From the NCBI GenBank assembly GCA_017404545.1, contig JAFRCC010000009.1, forward strand, positions 1-41,873: DNA of 41,873 bases, written 5' to 3'. The DNA is from Clostridia bacterium. GTDB lineage: Bacteria; Bacillota; Clostridia; TANB77; CAG-508. The notes under the pieces are model-generated. The model saw nothing but the letters and a program-made list of their open reading frames with translations, had not been told where the DNA came from and did not search any database. Below, piece after piece: positions 1-8,000 of the stretch; the stretch's first letter is position 1; each line of letters opens with the position of its first letter. A program made the position numbers and the translations under genes.

Positions 1-137
1 AAGCTACTATGTGTTTTTGTTATATAATCTCCTGCTGAATGTTTTACTAATTCATCAGGTTTTATTGTCTTAAAGTATGTATATAGGTCTATACTTTTTA
101 TTATCATTAGTTCATCTTTAGGAATAAAACAAGACAT
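1..137 (-). CDS. DUF3991/TOPRIM primase-like protein, N-terminal part (runs off the left edge)
   Basis: The first 45 codons are visible, beginning MSCFIPKDELMIIKSIDLYT and reaching the family's conserved THxSL segment that precedes the zinc-finger/DUF3991 region. In conjugative elements of the Tn1549 type this protein is a small CHC2/TOPRIM primase-like enzyme near the relaxase. The start is well placed behind an AGGAGG ribosome site, 11 bases after the DUF3848 stop. The last two bases (TT) complete a Leu codon with the first base of the right-edge fragment (41531..41873), which encodes the C-terminal half of the same family. Identification rests on family memory of the N-terminus; fairly sure. 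Confidence 0.7.
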   Translation of the reverse strand, partial: MSCFIPKDELMIIKSIDLYTYFKTIKPDELVKHSAGDYITKTHSS

Positions 138-148
138 ATTTTTGCCTC

Positions 149-496
149 CTATCTTGCACCTAATTTTGACTTTTGCCTGTTTTCTTTTACAGCTAAATCT
201 CGTAATTCATCTACAACATCATCAACACAAAATTCCAAAGATTCTCTCAAACTTCCATCTGAATTTATCCATCTATCATAAAAAGTTTCTAGTATATTAT
301 CCCTTTTAGATAGTGTTTTTATCTCAAAATCAGATAGATTTGCTGTATATGATAAAGCATCTTTTATTTCCTGAAAACAAGTTGTTTTGTATGAATTTTC
401 ATATATTACTTCAGGTTTTTCCCTTAGTAATTCTGACTTGTATTTTTCTAATTCGTTTTCTAATTTTTCAATTAAAACTGCTTTTCTTTCTTCCAT
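149..496 (-). CDS. DUF3848 family protein of the conjugative element
   Basis: A 115-residue acidic, helical protein. The N-terminus is charged and probably coiled (residues 1-30). The middle carries the LS-D--I--L pattern, and the C-terminal half (RDNILETFYDRW...VDDVVDELRDLA) resembles DUF3848 proteins found beside the primase in Tn1549-like elements. The molecular function is unknown. It starts at ATG behind AAGGAGG, and the ribosome site follows an intrinsic terminator (511-548) closely. It is probably co-transcribed with the primase. A 17-codon stub of the same gene start, with the same terminator, recurs at 30934-31039. Confidence 0.7.
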   Translation of the reverse strand: MEERKAVLIEKLENELEKYKSELLREKPEVIYENSYKTTCFQEIKDALSYTANLSDFEIKTLSKRDNILETFYDRWINSDGSLRESLEFCVDDVVDELRDLAVKENRQKSKLGAR

Positions 497-510
497 TTTT
501 GTACCTCCTT

Positions 511-548
511 AAAATAAAAATAGCAGGAATTATGTTTCAAATCCCTGC
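511..548 (-). terminator. Intrinsic terminator just upstream of DUF3848
   Basis: An 8-bp stem (GCAGGGAT / ATTCCTGC, 10-base loop) is followed on the minus strand by TATTTTTATTTT and at once by AAGGAGG of DUF3848. The duplicate at 31002-31039 has GCAGGAAT in the 5' arm, so one stem pair changes from G-U to A-U and the fold is kept. Confidence 0.8.
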
Positions 549-563
549 ATAAATAAGCAACTA

Positions 564-1430
564 TTATATTTTAAAATATCTTATTATTTCATCCATTATT
601 TTTAAATTATCTTCCGTATAAGGTTTGAAAATGATTCCCATATGACCATCAGCACCGCTATCAATTAGCCTATTTTCAACCTTCACTTTATTTAATAAAT
701 CCTCAAAATAATATGTCATATCTTTAAGTTCATCTTGAGAATTTGTTAAAAGAATTGTTTTAGGTAATTTGCATATTTCTTCGTTATTTTCAAAAATAAT
801 ATCTTGATATCTTATGTCTTTTTTATAATTATTAGGAAAAATCATTCTTCTCATTCCCCAATAAGCAATACTACTTTTGTAAAAATTCATTAAGCCACAA
901 TCTAGTATAATGCCTTTATATTCGTAGTTCCTTTTATCTAAATTATAATCCTTTAGTAATCTATCGCTCTTACAAAGTAGGGCTTCTACAACTGCTAATA
1001 CACCTGCTGATGAATGTCCTGCAATATACATTTCATCAATATTTCCATTATAATTCTTTGCGTTTTTTATAATCCATTTTAAAGCATTATCAACATCAAT
1101 TATTTGGTCGAAAACATTATAATTAGGATATGCTAATCTATAGTTTGTATTAAATACGACATACCCTTTCTGTGCCATATAATTTCCAAATAAATGATTA
1201 AGTTCTTTATCGTTTGAAATAAAACCGCCTCCGTGAATATCAATTAAAATAGGCTTTATCTCATCATTGTCTCTATAATAAATATCTAATGAATGTTCTA
1301 CATTATCATCCATATTATAGTTAATGTTTAATTTTTCTTTTATGTCTTTTGAAATTTTTGAATAATCTATTCTCTTAATATCATTGTAGTAAGATTTTTC
1401 GCCATTCTTTTTCATAAATTGATTTATCAT
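564..1430 (-). CDS. Alpha/beta hydrolase, carboxylesterase/lipase (HSL) type
   Basis: A 288-residue hydrolase. The oxyanion motif HGGG is at residues 66-69 and the nucleophile elbow GHSSAG at 138-143 (Ser140). A probable acid lies in the SQDELKD stretch near 232 and the catalytic His in DGHMG near 262. These are the marks of the hormone-sensitive-lipase/acetyl-esterase group acting on short acyl esters; the substrate cannot be read from sequence. No signal peptide is seen, so it is probably cytoplasmic. It is the last gene of a tightly spaced operon with three GNAT acetyltransferases. That context suggests detoxification or modification cargo, which is inference. Confidence 0.85.
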   Translation of the reverse strand: MINQFMKKNGEKSYYNDIKRIDYSKISKDIKEKLNINYNMDDNVEHSLDIYYRDNDEIKPILIDIHGGGFISNDKELNHLFGNYMAQKGYVVFNTNYRLAYPNYNVFDQIIDVDNALKWIIKNAKNYNGNIDEMYIAGHSSAGVLAVVEALLCKSDRLLKDYNLDKRNYEYKGIILDCGLMNFYKSSIAYWGMRRMIFPNNYKKDIRYQDIIFENNEEICKLPKTILLTNSQDELKDMTYYFEDLLNKVKVENRLIDSGADGHMGIIFKPYTEDNLKIMDEIIRYFKI

Positions 1431-1446
1431 TTTTATACCTCAAAAT

Positions 1447-1881
1447 TTATTTGCTTATTTTTTTCATTGGGTAGAATTTCAAACCATTGATACATTGCTC
1501 TATATCAGTATCTTCAAATCCTAAATGTTTGTATACTTCGTGAGCGTATGGAGAAGAATTTACTGTAAAAAATTCTTTATTGTTTAGTTCGCTAACTTTG
1601 TTAAATAACTTTCTTCCAATTCCTTGCTTGTGGTAATTTCCATCAACAAAAAACAAAGCAATATGTGATAAATCTCTAGTTGCAATTACACCTATAATTT
1701 TATCATTTTCAAAAGCACCATAAAAATCCCTATCATTTACCCACGATTCATCATCAATTGCTTTCTTAAATTCTTGAATTCCTTCTTCAGTATAGTCCGG
1801 AGCTTCATATTCTAAAAAAACTTTCCAAACCAAAGCAAGTGCTTCTTTCATTTCGTCCTTTAATATTTTTCTTATTTCCAT
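1447..1881 (-). CDS. GNAT-family N-acetyltransferase
   Basis: A single-domain GNAT of 144 residues. The acetyl-CoA-binding motif A is seen as FFVDGNYHKQGIGRKLF (Q/R-x-x-G-x-G/A pattern, about residues 77-93), followed by a late helix and the HEVYKHLGFEDT segment typical of motif B. It should transfer an acetyl group from acetyl-CoA to an amine; the acceptor is unknown. Start ATG lies behind GGAGTG. It is 14 bases after the upstream GNAT gene and 16 before the esterase, so it is one transcript with them. Confidence 0.85.
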   Translation of the reverse strand: MEIRKILKDEMKEALALVWKVFLEYEAPDYTEEGIQEFKKAIDDESWVNDRDFYGAFENDKIIGVIATRDLSHIALFFVDGNYHKQGIGRKLFNKVSELNNKEFFTVNSSPYAHEVYKHLGFEDTDIEQCINGLKFYPMKKISK

Positions 1882-1895
1882 TATAACAACACTCC

Positions 1896-2738
1896 TTATT
1901 TAATATTATTTTTATCTCTTGAACAAGAAAAATTAATTAGTATACCTTCATCTTCATAACCTGCATTGATATACGCTTTATTGGAAGCTGGATAACTATA
2001 ATCTGTGTATAGTAATGGTTGTATATTTTTACTTAATATCAGAATTGTTAAATCGTGTATTAAGTTAGCTGCATAACCTTTACCTCTTTCTTCTTCCAAT
2101 GTATATACATGACCAATTCTTGCTGTACCATTCACTACATCGTATTTCGCAATGCAAACTATTTTACCATCTTTGTTTTTCCATGTATACAAAAGCTCTT
2201 TTTCTATTAATTCTTCTGTTTCTTTTCTTGCCTTTTCGAATGTTACTTCATCATTTTCTTTTAGTGTTATCTTCATAAAACATAAGAATTTATAGACAAA
2301 TTCTGAAATTATATCGATTTCATCTTTAGTTGCCAATTGCATATTTCCGTCAACATTTTTTACATCTTTAACTTCATTACAAATTAAAAATCCAAGTTCA
2401 AAATAATCATCAGTATTTAATTTTTCATAATTAGTTTTTATAAGATAATCATAAAATTCTTTTTTACAAGTAAATTGATCATATTCTAAATCCGTTAAAT
2501 ATAAACTAATTGTTTCTTTTATTTCTTCAAGTATTTTCTCATCTTTTAAGCCGTCCTTTGTCCAAATCCAAGTAGGTTTTCCTTGTCGATTTCTAGCAAA
2601 AAAATAATTTTCTTCATCACTATATAGTAGGACTTCATCTCCAGTTAAAATTTTAGTAACAATATTAAATTTATATTTATCTTTTAAAAATTCTTTTGAA
2701 GTAAATATTTTATTATCTCTTTCTATATTCTTATACAT
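1896..2738 (-). CDS. Two-part protein with C-terminal GNAT acetyltransferase domain
   Basis: 280 residues. The C-terminal 130 carry a clear GNAT core: ARIGHVYTLEEERGKGYAAN holds the acetyl-CoA loop (R-G-K-G-Y-A), followed by the ASNKAYINAGY motif. The N-terminal half is a degenerate GNAT-like or family-specific domain with no motif I can name. Such double-GNAT proteins occur widely in low-GC bacteria with unknown acceptors. The only strong Shine-Dalgarno (AAGGAG) is about 14 bases from this ATG, rather far, so translation may be weak or begin elsewhere. It lies between two other GNAT genes in the same operon. Confidence 0.8.
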   Translation of the reverse strand: MYKNIERDNKIFTSKEFLKDKYKFNIVTKILTGDEVLLYSDEENYFFARNRQGKPTWIWTKDGLKDEKILEEIKETISLYLTDLEYDQFTCKKEFYDYLIKTNYEKLNTDDYFELGFLICNEVKDVKNVDGNMQLATKDEIDIISEFVYKFLCFMKITLKENDEVTFEKARKETEELIEKELLYTWKNKDGKIVCIAKYDVVNGTARIGHVYTLEEERGKGYAANLIHDLTILILSKNIQPLLYTDYSYPASNKAYINAGYEDEGILINFSCSRDKNNIK

Positions 2739-2756
2739 TTAAATATCAACATCTCC

Positions 2757-3284
2757 TTACAATTTTATTTTATAGTAGTTGCTCTTTAATTTAATTGTCC
2801 ACTCATCGCTTAATTTTAATTCGTCATAACTGGTTCTATACAGGATACCACCATTTTTTATAATTGTCTTATTTGAGCCAAAGTTATTTTCATAGCACCC
2901 TATTATTGCCTCTGTCATCTGTTTTTCTCTACATACAGCTAAAGCATATTCTAGCATTTTTGTAGCATATCCTTTTCTTCTTTCGCTAGGTCTTACACCA
3001 TATCCAATATCTCCATATAATTCTTTAAGATTATCTGTTAAATCAAATCTAATATTTAATAATCCAATTAGTTTATCTTTATCAAATGCTAAATATAAAT
3101 AATATTTTCCCCATTCATCATCTGCTTTTTCACTATTTCGGTTTACTTTAGTAACCCAATCTTCATATTTCATATTAGTCATTCCTAAACTAGCACTTAT
3201 ACTTCTTTCATGATTAGAATAATGCTCTTCAACGTAAGCTTTTAATATCTTGTAATCATTAATTGTAGGTAATCTATAATTCAT
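2757..3284 (-). CDS. GNAT-family N-acetyltransferase, first gene of the acetyltransferase-esterase operon
   Basis: A 175-residue GNAT. Motif A is IGYGVRPSERRKGYATKMLEYAL (about residues 94-116, with the R-R-K-G-Y-A pyrophosphate loop), and the C-terminal part contains NNFGSNKTIIKNGG, the usual acceptor-side motif. The start is behind a strong GGGGAGGAG site. The gene has a long leader with a promoter at 3574-3602 and an attenuator-like hairpin at 3433-3480. Leaders of that type are common ahead of antibiotic-resistance genes, so a resistance role is possible but not shown. Confidence 0.85.
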   Translation of the reverse strand: MNYRLPTINDYKILKAYVEEHYSNHERSISASLGMTNMKYEDWVTKVNRNSEKADDEWGKYYLYLAFDKDKLIGLLNIRFDLTDNLKELYGDIGYGVRPSERRKGYATKMLEYALAVCREKQMTEAIIGCYENNFGSNKTIIKNGGILYRTSYDELKLSDEWTIKLKSNYYKIKL

Positions 3285-3387
3285 TTTGAATCTCCTCCCC
3301 TAATATAATTTCGCATATCAATGCATATCTGTCTCTAAATGCTTTTTTAGTTCTATCACTCAGTCAGAAATCTCCTCCGTTTTTCAT
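3274..3387 (-). other. Leader mini-ORF with in-frame TGA ahead of the GNAT operon
   Basis: ATG at 3387 begins MKNGGDF and stops at TGA (3364-3366). The same frame then stays open for 29 more codons of coding-like sequence (LSDRTKKAFRDRY...) and ends 11 bases inside the GNAT gene. Read through, it would be a 37-residue leader product translationally coupled to the GNAT. It may be a leader peptide, a degraded small gene, or chance. Confidence 0.35.
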
Positions 3388-3431
3388 TTTTATATTATCA
3401 TAAAATCACTAATTTTCAAGCACTTTTGAAA

Positions 3432-3458
3432 TCAAAAAAAGCATCGCAAGAAATCCAT
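3432..3458 (-). CDS. Putative leader peptide MDFLRCFF inside a terminator
   Basis: A nine-codon ORF (ATG GAT TTC TTG CGA TGC TTT TTT TGA) lies 6 bases after AAAGGAG. Its codons form the 3' arm of the terminator hairpin, so a ribosome translating or stalling here would change terminator folding. This is the layout of ribosome-mediated attenuation. Confidence 0.5.
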   Translation of the reverse strand: MDFLRCFF

Positions 3459-3480
3459 TTAAGACTCCTTTGCAATGCTT
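3433..3480 (-). terminator. Attenuator-like terminator in the leader of the GNAT operon
   Basis: Arms AAGCATTGCAA (3480-3470) and TTGCGATGCTT (3449-3439) pair with one mismatch, followed by a run of T on the minus strand. The loop carries a Shine-Dalgarno and the start codon of a leader peptide. It lies between the promoter (3574-3602) and the first GNAT gene, so transcription of the operon must pass it. Confidence 0.75.
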
Positions 3481-3573
3481 ATAACGCTTGCTTTAAGTGT
3501 AGATAATTTTTTTATAATTATCCTTTACCGCTCGAAATATATTATTTCTAGGTAAACTCTTAATATGTTGCTT

Positions 3574-3602
3574 ATTGTACCATAGATTTGAAGTTCTGTC
3601 AA
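3574..3602 (-). promoter_or_regulatory. Sigma-A type promoter for the acetyltransferase-esterase operon
   Basis: On the minus strand TTGACA and TACAAT are 17 bases apart. The predicted start is near 3566, giving a leader of about 280 bases that contains the attenuator and two mini-ORFs. Confidence 0.75.
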
Positions 3603-3637
3603 ATTTTATGTAAATTTTGAATGCCATACAATTGGTT

Positions 3638-4186
3638 TTACTCAAAAATTTCCATTCCATTATCATTAATAAAAATTGCTTGATTATTTGTTAAACATAT
3701 CTTATCATCGCTTTCTATTTTTCCATTATTTGTTCCTACATCACAATGTACATCTAAAATATTATTCATGAAACCTAAACCATTTTCGTATTTTCCACTA
3801 GCACATACACTACCAGCACTTACACCTACATAAATACCACCATTGTTTAAGTATTTATTGATAGTTTCCTTAAAGTTTATTTCGTTCATTCTTGATACTA
3901 AATGTTTTGTTGAACCGCCACAAACATAAATTGCATCAAATTTATTTAATTCACCATCTGAAATAACCTTATGCAAATCGTATATTGTTATATTCTCATC
4001 TTTAATACCACAATTAGTTAAGTCGTCAAGACAACCTGACAACATTCTAATAGCATCTGGATCAATTGCTGCAGTAATTATGAATAATACTTTAGCCTCA
4101 TCTGCCTTTTTATTTAATAATTCTAAAAATTTATTTTCGATATTTTTATTTTCAAAGCCTGTACTTGTTAATAATATTTTTTTCAT
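3638..4186 (-). CDS. Peptidase S51 / dipeptidase E-like protein
   Basis: About 182 residues from the preferred start MKKILL, which has the better ribosome site (TGGAGA, 6-7 bases). An in-frame upstream start at 4204 would add MKWRMK. The S51 features are a GGST segment (YVCGGSTKHLVSRM) and the nucleophile elbow VSAGSVC. This fold acts as an aspartyl dipeptidase or cyanophycinase-like serine hydrolase, or as an uncharacterised amidase. It is cytoplasmic with no signal peptide. It is slightly shorter than usual at the C-terminus but shows no obvious break. It directly follows a P-loop kinase gene and ends the three-gene operon. Confidence 0.8.
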   Translation of the reverse strand: MKKILLTSTGFENKNIENKFLELLNKKADEAKVLFIITAAIDPDAIRMLSGCLDDLTNCGIKDENITIYDLHKVISDGELNKFDAIYVCGGSTKHLVSRMNEINFKETINKYLNNGGIYVGVSAGSVCASGKYENGLGFMNNILDVHCDVGTNNGKIESDDKICLTNNQAIFINDNGMEIFE

Positions 4187-4204
4187 TTTCATTCTCCATT
4201 TCAT

Positions 4205-4654
4205 TTATTCAGCTACTTCAATAGTAATAGCTCTTATATTTGATTTTTTTATTTCTTCTTCTATTTCTGTTTGCATATTTTTTGCATTTGCAAAATCTAC
4301 ATTTCTTAAATTAGCTCTTTTTTTCAACAATTCATCGTTTATATGTAAATACACAATCAAATCGCAATCTATTAGCACTGTGCCAAATAATGGTTCTCCT
4401 GGTTGTATTTTAAGTTTAGTCTTTACAAGATATGTCATCTTTTCACCAATTTCTTTTGTCCAAGGAGTTTGACATACATAATCTGATTCCTCCTTAGTTA
4501 ATAGTGGAAATATAACCTTGTCCATATCTAGTCCTATACCAAGATTTTTTATAAGTGTGGATTTTCCTGTACAGGTTGTACCAATTACTAATACTCTTTT
4601 ATTTTTATTATTATTAAAAATTTCTTTTAATTCTTCTATATATTTGTTACTCAT
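4205..4654 (-). CDS. P-loop nucleotide-binding protein (AAA/kinase-like)
   Basis: 149 residues with a Walker A motif GTTCTGKST (about 25-33) after a beta strand RVLVIG. A probable Walker B strand is VLIDCDLIVYL (about 93-103), and a basic segment KKRANLRN could act as a lid. The size fits a small kinase of the uridylate/shikimate-kinase-like P-loop group, with no family I can name. Its start overlaps the end of the YjbR gene by 8 bases, implying translational coupling. The peptidase S51 gene follows directly. Confidence 0.7.
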   Translation of the reverse strand: MSNKYIEELKEIFNNNKNKRVLVIGTTCTGKSTLIKNLGIGLDMDKVIFPLLTKEESDYVCQTPWTKEIGEKMTYLVKTKLKIQPGEPLFGTVLIDCDLIVYLHINDELLKKRANLRNVDFANAKNMQTEIEEEIKKSNIRAITIEVAE

Positions 4655-5021
4655 TTTTTTCTCCTAAAATTTCTTTTTGAATTTTCTTTGGAAAACTCTT
4701 CACTACTACATCATATGAGTGATCAAACATTTCCATTAAAACATTTTTATCTATTTTGTTTATATAAATCGTATTAAAGTATGGTGCTTGAATTGGTGGA
4801 CAATGATATCCTTTTATTACAGTCCCTTCATATTGCTTTCTGTATAGTTCTGCTAGTAAGATATTGCATTTTAAAGTTATTTTATGGTCTTCTTCTAGTG
4901 GATATAGCTGTGCAAATAGTTTATTATTTACTTTAAAGCATATTGGTATATCTCCAAAAGGATAATCAATATATGTTTTGTTTTTACTTAGGCAATACTT
5001 TATTATCTCATCTGTCTGCAT
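4647..5021 (-). CDS. MmcQ/YjbR family (DUF419-like) protein
   Basis: About 124 residues from ATG at 5021, which has an AGAGGTG ribosome site 7 bases away; the longer reading from 5045 lacks one. The family signature is the compact double-wing fold: a start like TDEIIKYCLSKNKTYIDYPFG, a central FAQLYPL strand, and a C-terminal DHSYDVVVKSFPKK helix. Members are DNA-binding-like proteins with no known role. It is the first gene of a small operon with the P-loop protein and the peptidase. Confidence 0.75.
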   Translation of the reverse strand: MQTDEIIKYCLSKNKTYIDYPFGDIPICFKVNNKLFAQLYPLEEDHKITLKCNILLAELYRKQYEGTVIKGYHCPPIQAPYFNTIYINKIDKNVLMEMFDHSYDVVVKSFPKKIQKEILGEKNE

Positions 5022-5087
5022 TATAATCACCTCTAGCTTGTTCACAATATTTATTGAATTTTATCATAGAGAATATTTATATTCAAC

Positions 5088-8000
5088 CTATCTTTGAAAT
5101 TCCTTTTCTATTGCTATATCTTTGTTATTATCTTCAACTTCATTTCCTAAAATTTCTTTATCTCGTTCATTAAGTTTCAGCTCAATGTTAAGTTCATCAA
5201 GTCTTTTTTGTTTTTCTTGTAGTATTTGTTCCTGTGGAAATTCTTTTTCAACCTCAATTTTTGCCGTTTCTAGTTGATGTTTTATATTATCAAGTAGATT
5301 TCTTTCTGTTGGTATATCCTTTTCAATTTGCTCTAGTCTGTTGTTTATTCTTGTTATATTACCATATATGTCAGAGCCTAATTGAAGGTTATAACTATAC
5401 TTATTCTTTAGCTTTAAATTGAATAGCTTATTAAATGAATCAAAGTATAATATCATCTTAAAGCCTCTATATTCTCCTATCTCTTTTTCTTCAAAGCTCT
5501 TTATAGATTGACAACATTCCACCAGTTTCTTTCCTGCATCTTCTTTCTGAGTATATGTAACATTGTTTATTACCATAGGAGAAAATCCCTCTGAATTTTC
5601 ATTTGTACGCTCTCTTAAAGTAACAATATCATATTCCATTGCTGCAATTTTTTCATCAATTCTTGCTATCTCTTGAGGAAAATACTTTAGTATCTTATCT
5701 TGTAATTCGTATTTTTGGCTCATAAAGTTTTGCTTTAGTAAGTTTAATTTTGTTACTTCACTATCTAAGTTAGTCTTCTCAAGTATCTTTGGATTACCTG
5801 TTGCTAGTGCTTTAATTTCTCCATATGAAAGAGCCTTTTCATCTATATCTTCCATTGTTCTCATTGGTGTTTTTGATGTCATTATCTGTGAAATGAATTT
5901 CTGTTTTTGCTCCACTAACTGATATAGGTAAGCATCAAAAGTACCTTCTGTAACATAAGAATAGACGTGTACTTTATCATTTTTGTTACCTTGTCGAATC
6001 ATTCTTCCATTTCTTTGTGTTAAGTCTGAAGGTCGCCAAGGGCAATCCAAATGGTGTAAAGCTATTAATCTATCTTGCACATTTGTACCTGCTCCCATTT
6101 TTTGAGTAGATCCAATTAAAATTCTAACATCTCCATTTCGTACTTTACTGAAAAGCTCCTTCTTCTTTGCCTCTGTATCTGCCTCGTGGATAAATGCTAT
6201 TTCATTTGTTGGAATACCTTTTTCAATTAAGTCTTTCTTTAATTCATTGTATATATCAGAAAATTCGACATTTTCATATGCTTTATTATCTTTTGGAGTT
6301 GATAAATCACAAAATACTAATTGAGTTTGTTTATCTAACTTACCATTTTCCCATATAGTATAAATATTGTTAGTACAGGTTTTTACTTTACTATCTTCAG
6401 CATTCTCCAGAAGCGGATTGATAAGTCTTTGGTCTAAAGCTAGTTTTCTTCCTTCATTAGTGATTTTTAGCATATTGTCCACGCTAGCATCAACTTGTCC
6501 CTCTCTAATCTTTTCTGCTCTATTTCCTAGCTCTGTAACCATATCTTTTTGAATTTGGCTAGGTTTTACAACTATATTATGATTTTCAACTTCAGGAGTT
6601 GGCAGATTTAATGTATCAGCAGTTTGAATATCAGCTATTTCTTTAAATAAGCTCATAAGTTCAGGTAGGTTATGAAACTTAGCAAATCTTGTTTTTGCTC
6701 TATAACCACTACCTTCAGGAGCAAGTTCAATAGCAGTAACTGTTTCTCCAAAGGTAGATGCCCAGTTATCAAAATGTTCCAAGCCTTGCTTTTTTAGGTC
6801 GTTATATTGTAAGTATCTTTGCATTGTATAAAGTTCAACCATTGAGTTTGATACTGGAGTTCCTGTTGCAAATACAGTACCTTTGCCTCCTGTTATTTCA
6901 TCAAGATAGCGACATTTCATAAACAAATCTGAAGACTTTTGAGCCTCTGTTTGAGCAATACCACCTACATTACGCATTTTAGTGTATAAAAATAGGTTCT
7001 TGTAATTGTGAGCCTCATCTACAAATAACTTATCTACACCTAATTCTTCAAATGTTACAACATCATCTTTTGAGCTTTGATTATTTAATTTTTCAAGTCT
7101 TGTTTCAAGTTGTCTTTTGCTTTTTTCTAATTGTTTTATGGTGTAGTTCTCTCCTCTATTTCTCTTTGCTTCATCAATTCCATTTATTATATCTGTAATC
7201 TGCTCCTCAATTAAAGCTTTTTGTCTTTCTACACTCATTGGTATCTTTTCAAATTGAGAATGTCCTATTATTACTGCATCATAGTCTCCAGTAGCAATTC
7301 TTGAACAAAACTTTTTACGATTTTTAGTTTCAAAGTCTTTCTTCGTTGATACTAGAATATTAGCAGAAGGATATAATTGTAAAAACTCACTAGCAAACTG
7401 CTCTATTATGTGATTTGGAACAACAAATAAAGATTTATTACATAGTCCAAGCCTTTTGCTTTCCATAGCAGATGCAACCATTTCAAAAGTTTTACCTGCT
7501 CCTACTTCGTGAGCTAACAAAACATTATTTCCATATAAAACGTGAGCTATTGCATTTACTTGATGCTTTCTCAATTTGATTTCAGGATTTATACCTACAA
7601 AGTTTAGATGTGAGCCATCATACTCACGAGGTCTAATGCTATTAAATTTATCATTGTATATTCTAACTAGCTGATTTCTTCTGTCAGGATCACTCCATAT
7701 CCAGTCTTGAAAAGTTTGCTTTATAGAGTCTTGTTTTGACTGGGCAATGGCAGTTTCTTTTCTATTTAAAACTCTTTGTTTATTGCCGTTTTCATCTATT
7801 TGTGTATCGAATATTTTTACATCTTTTAAATTTAAAGTTTGCTCTATAATTTTATAAGCATTAATTCTGTCTGTTCCATAGGTTGAATATGCTTTTACAT
7901 TGGCTCTATCGGAGCTTTTGTTTTCAACATACCATTCTGAAGTTATATCTGAATATCTAACTTTTATATCCCATTGTCTATATACTGGTGTATCTAAAAG

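Noticed and set aside
313..552. Plus-strand ORF opposite DUF3848
   Set aside because: Hydrophobic, low-complexity shadow of the minus-strand gene with no ribosome site.
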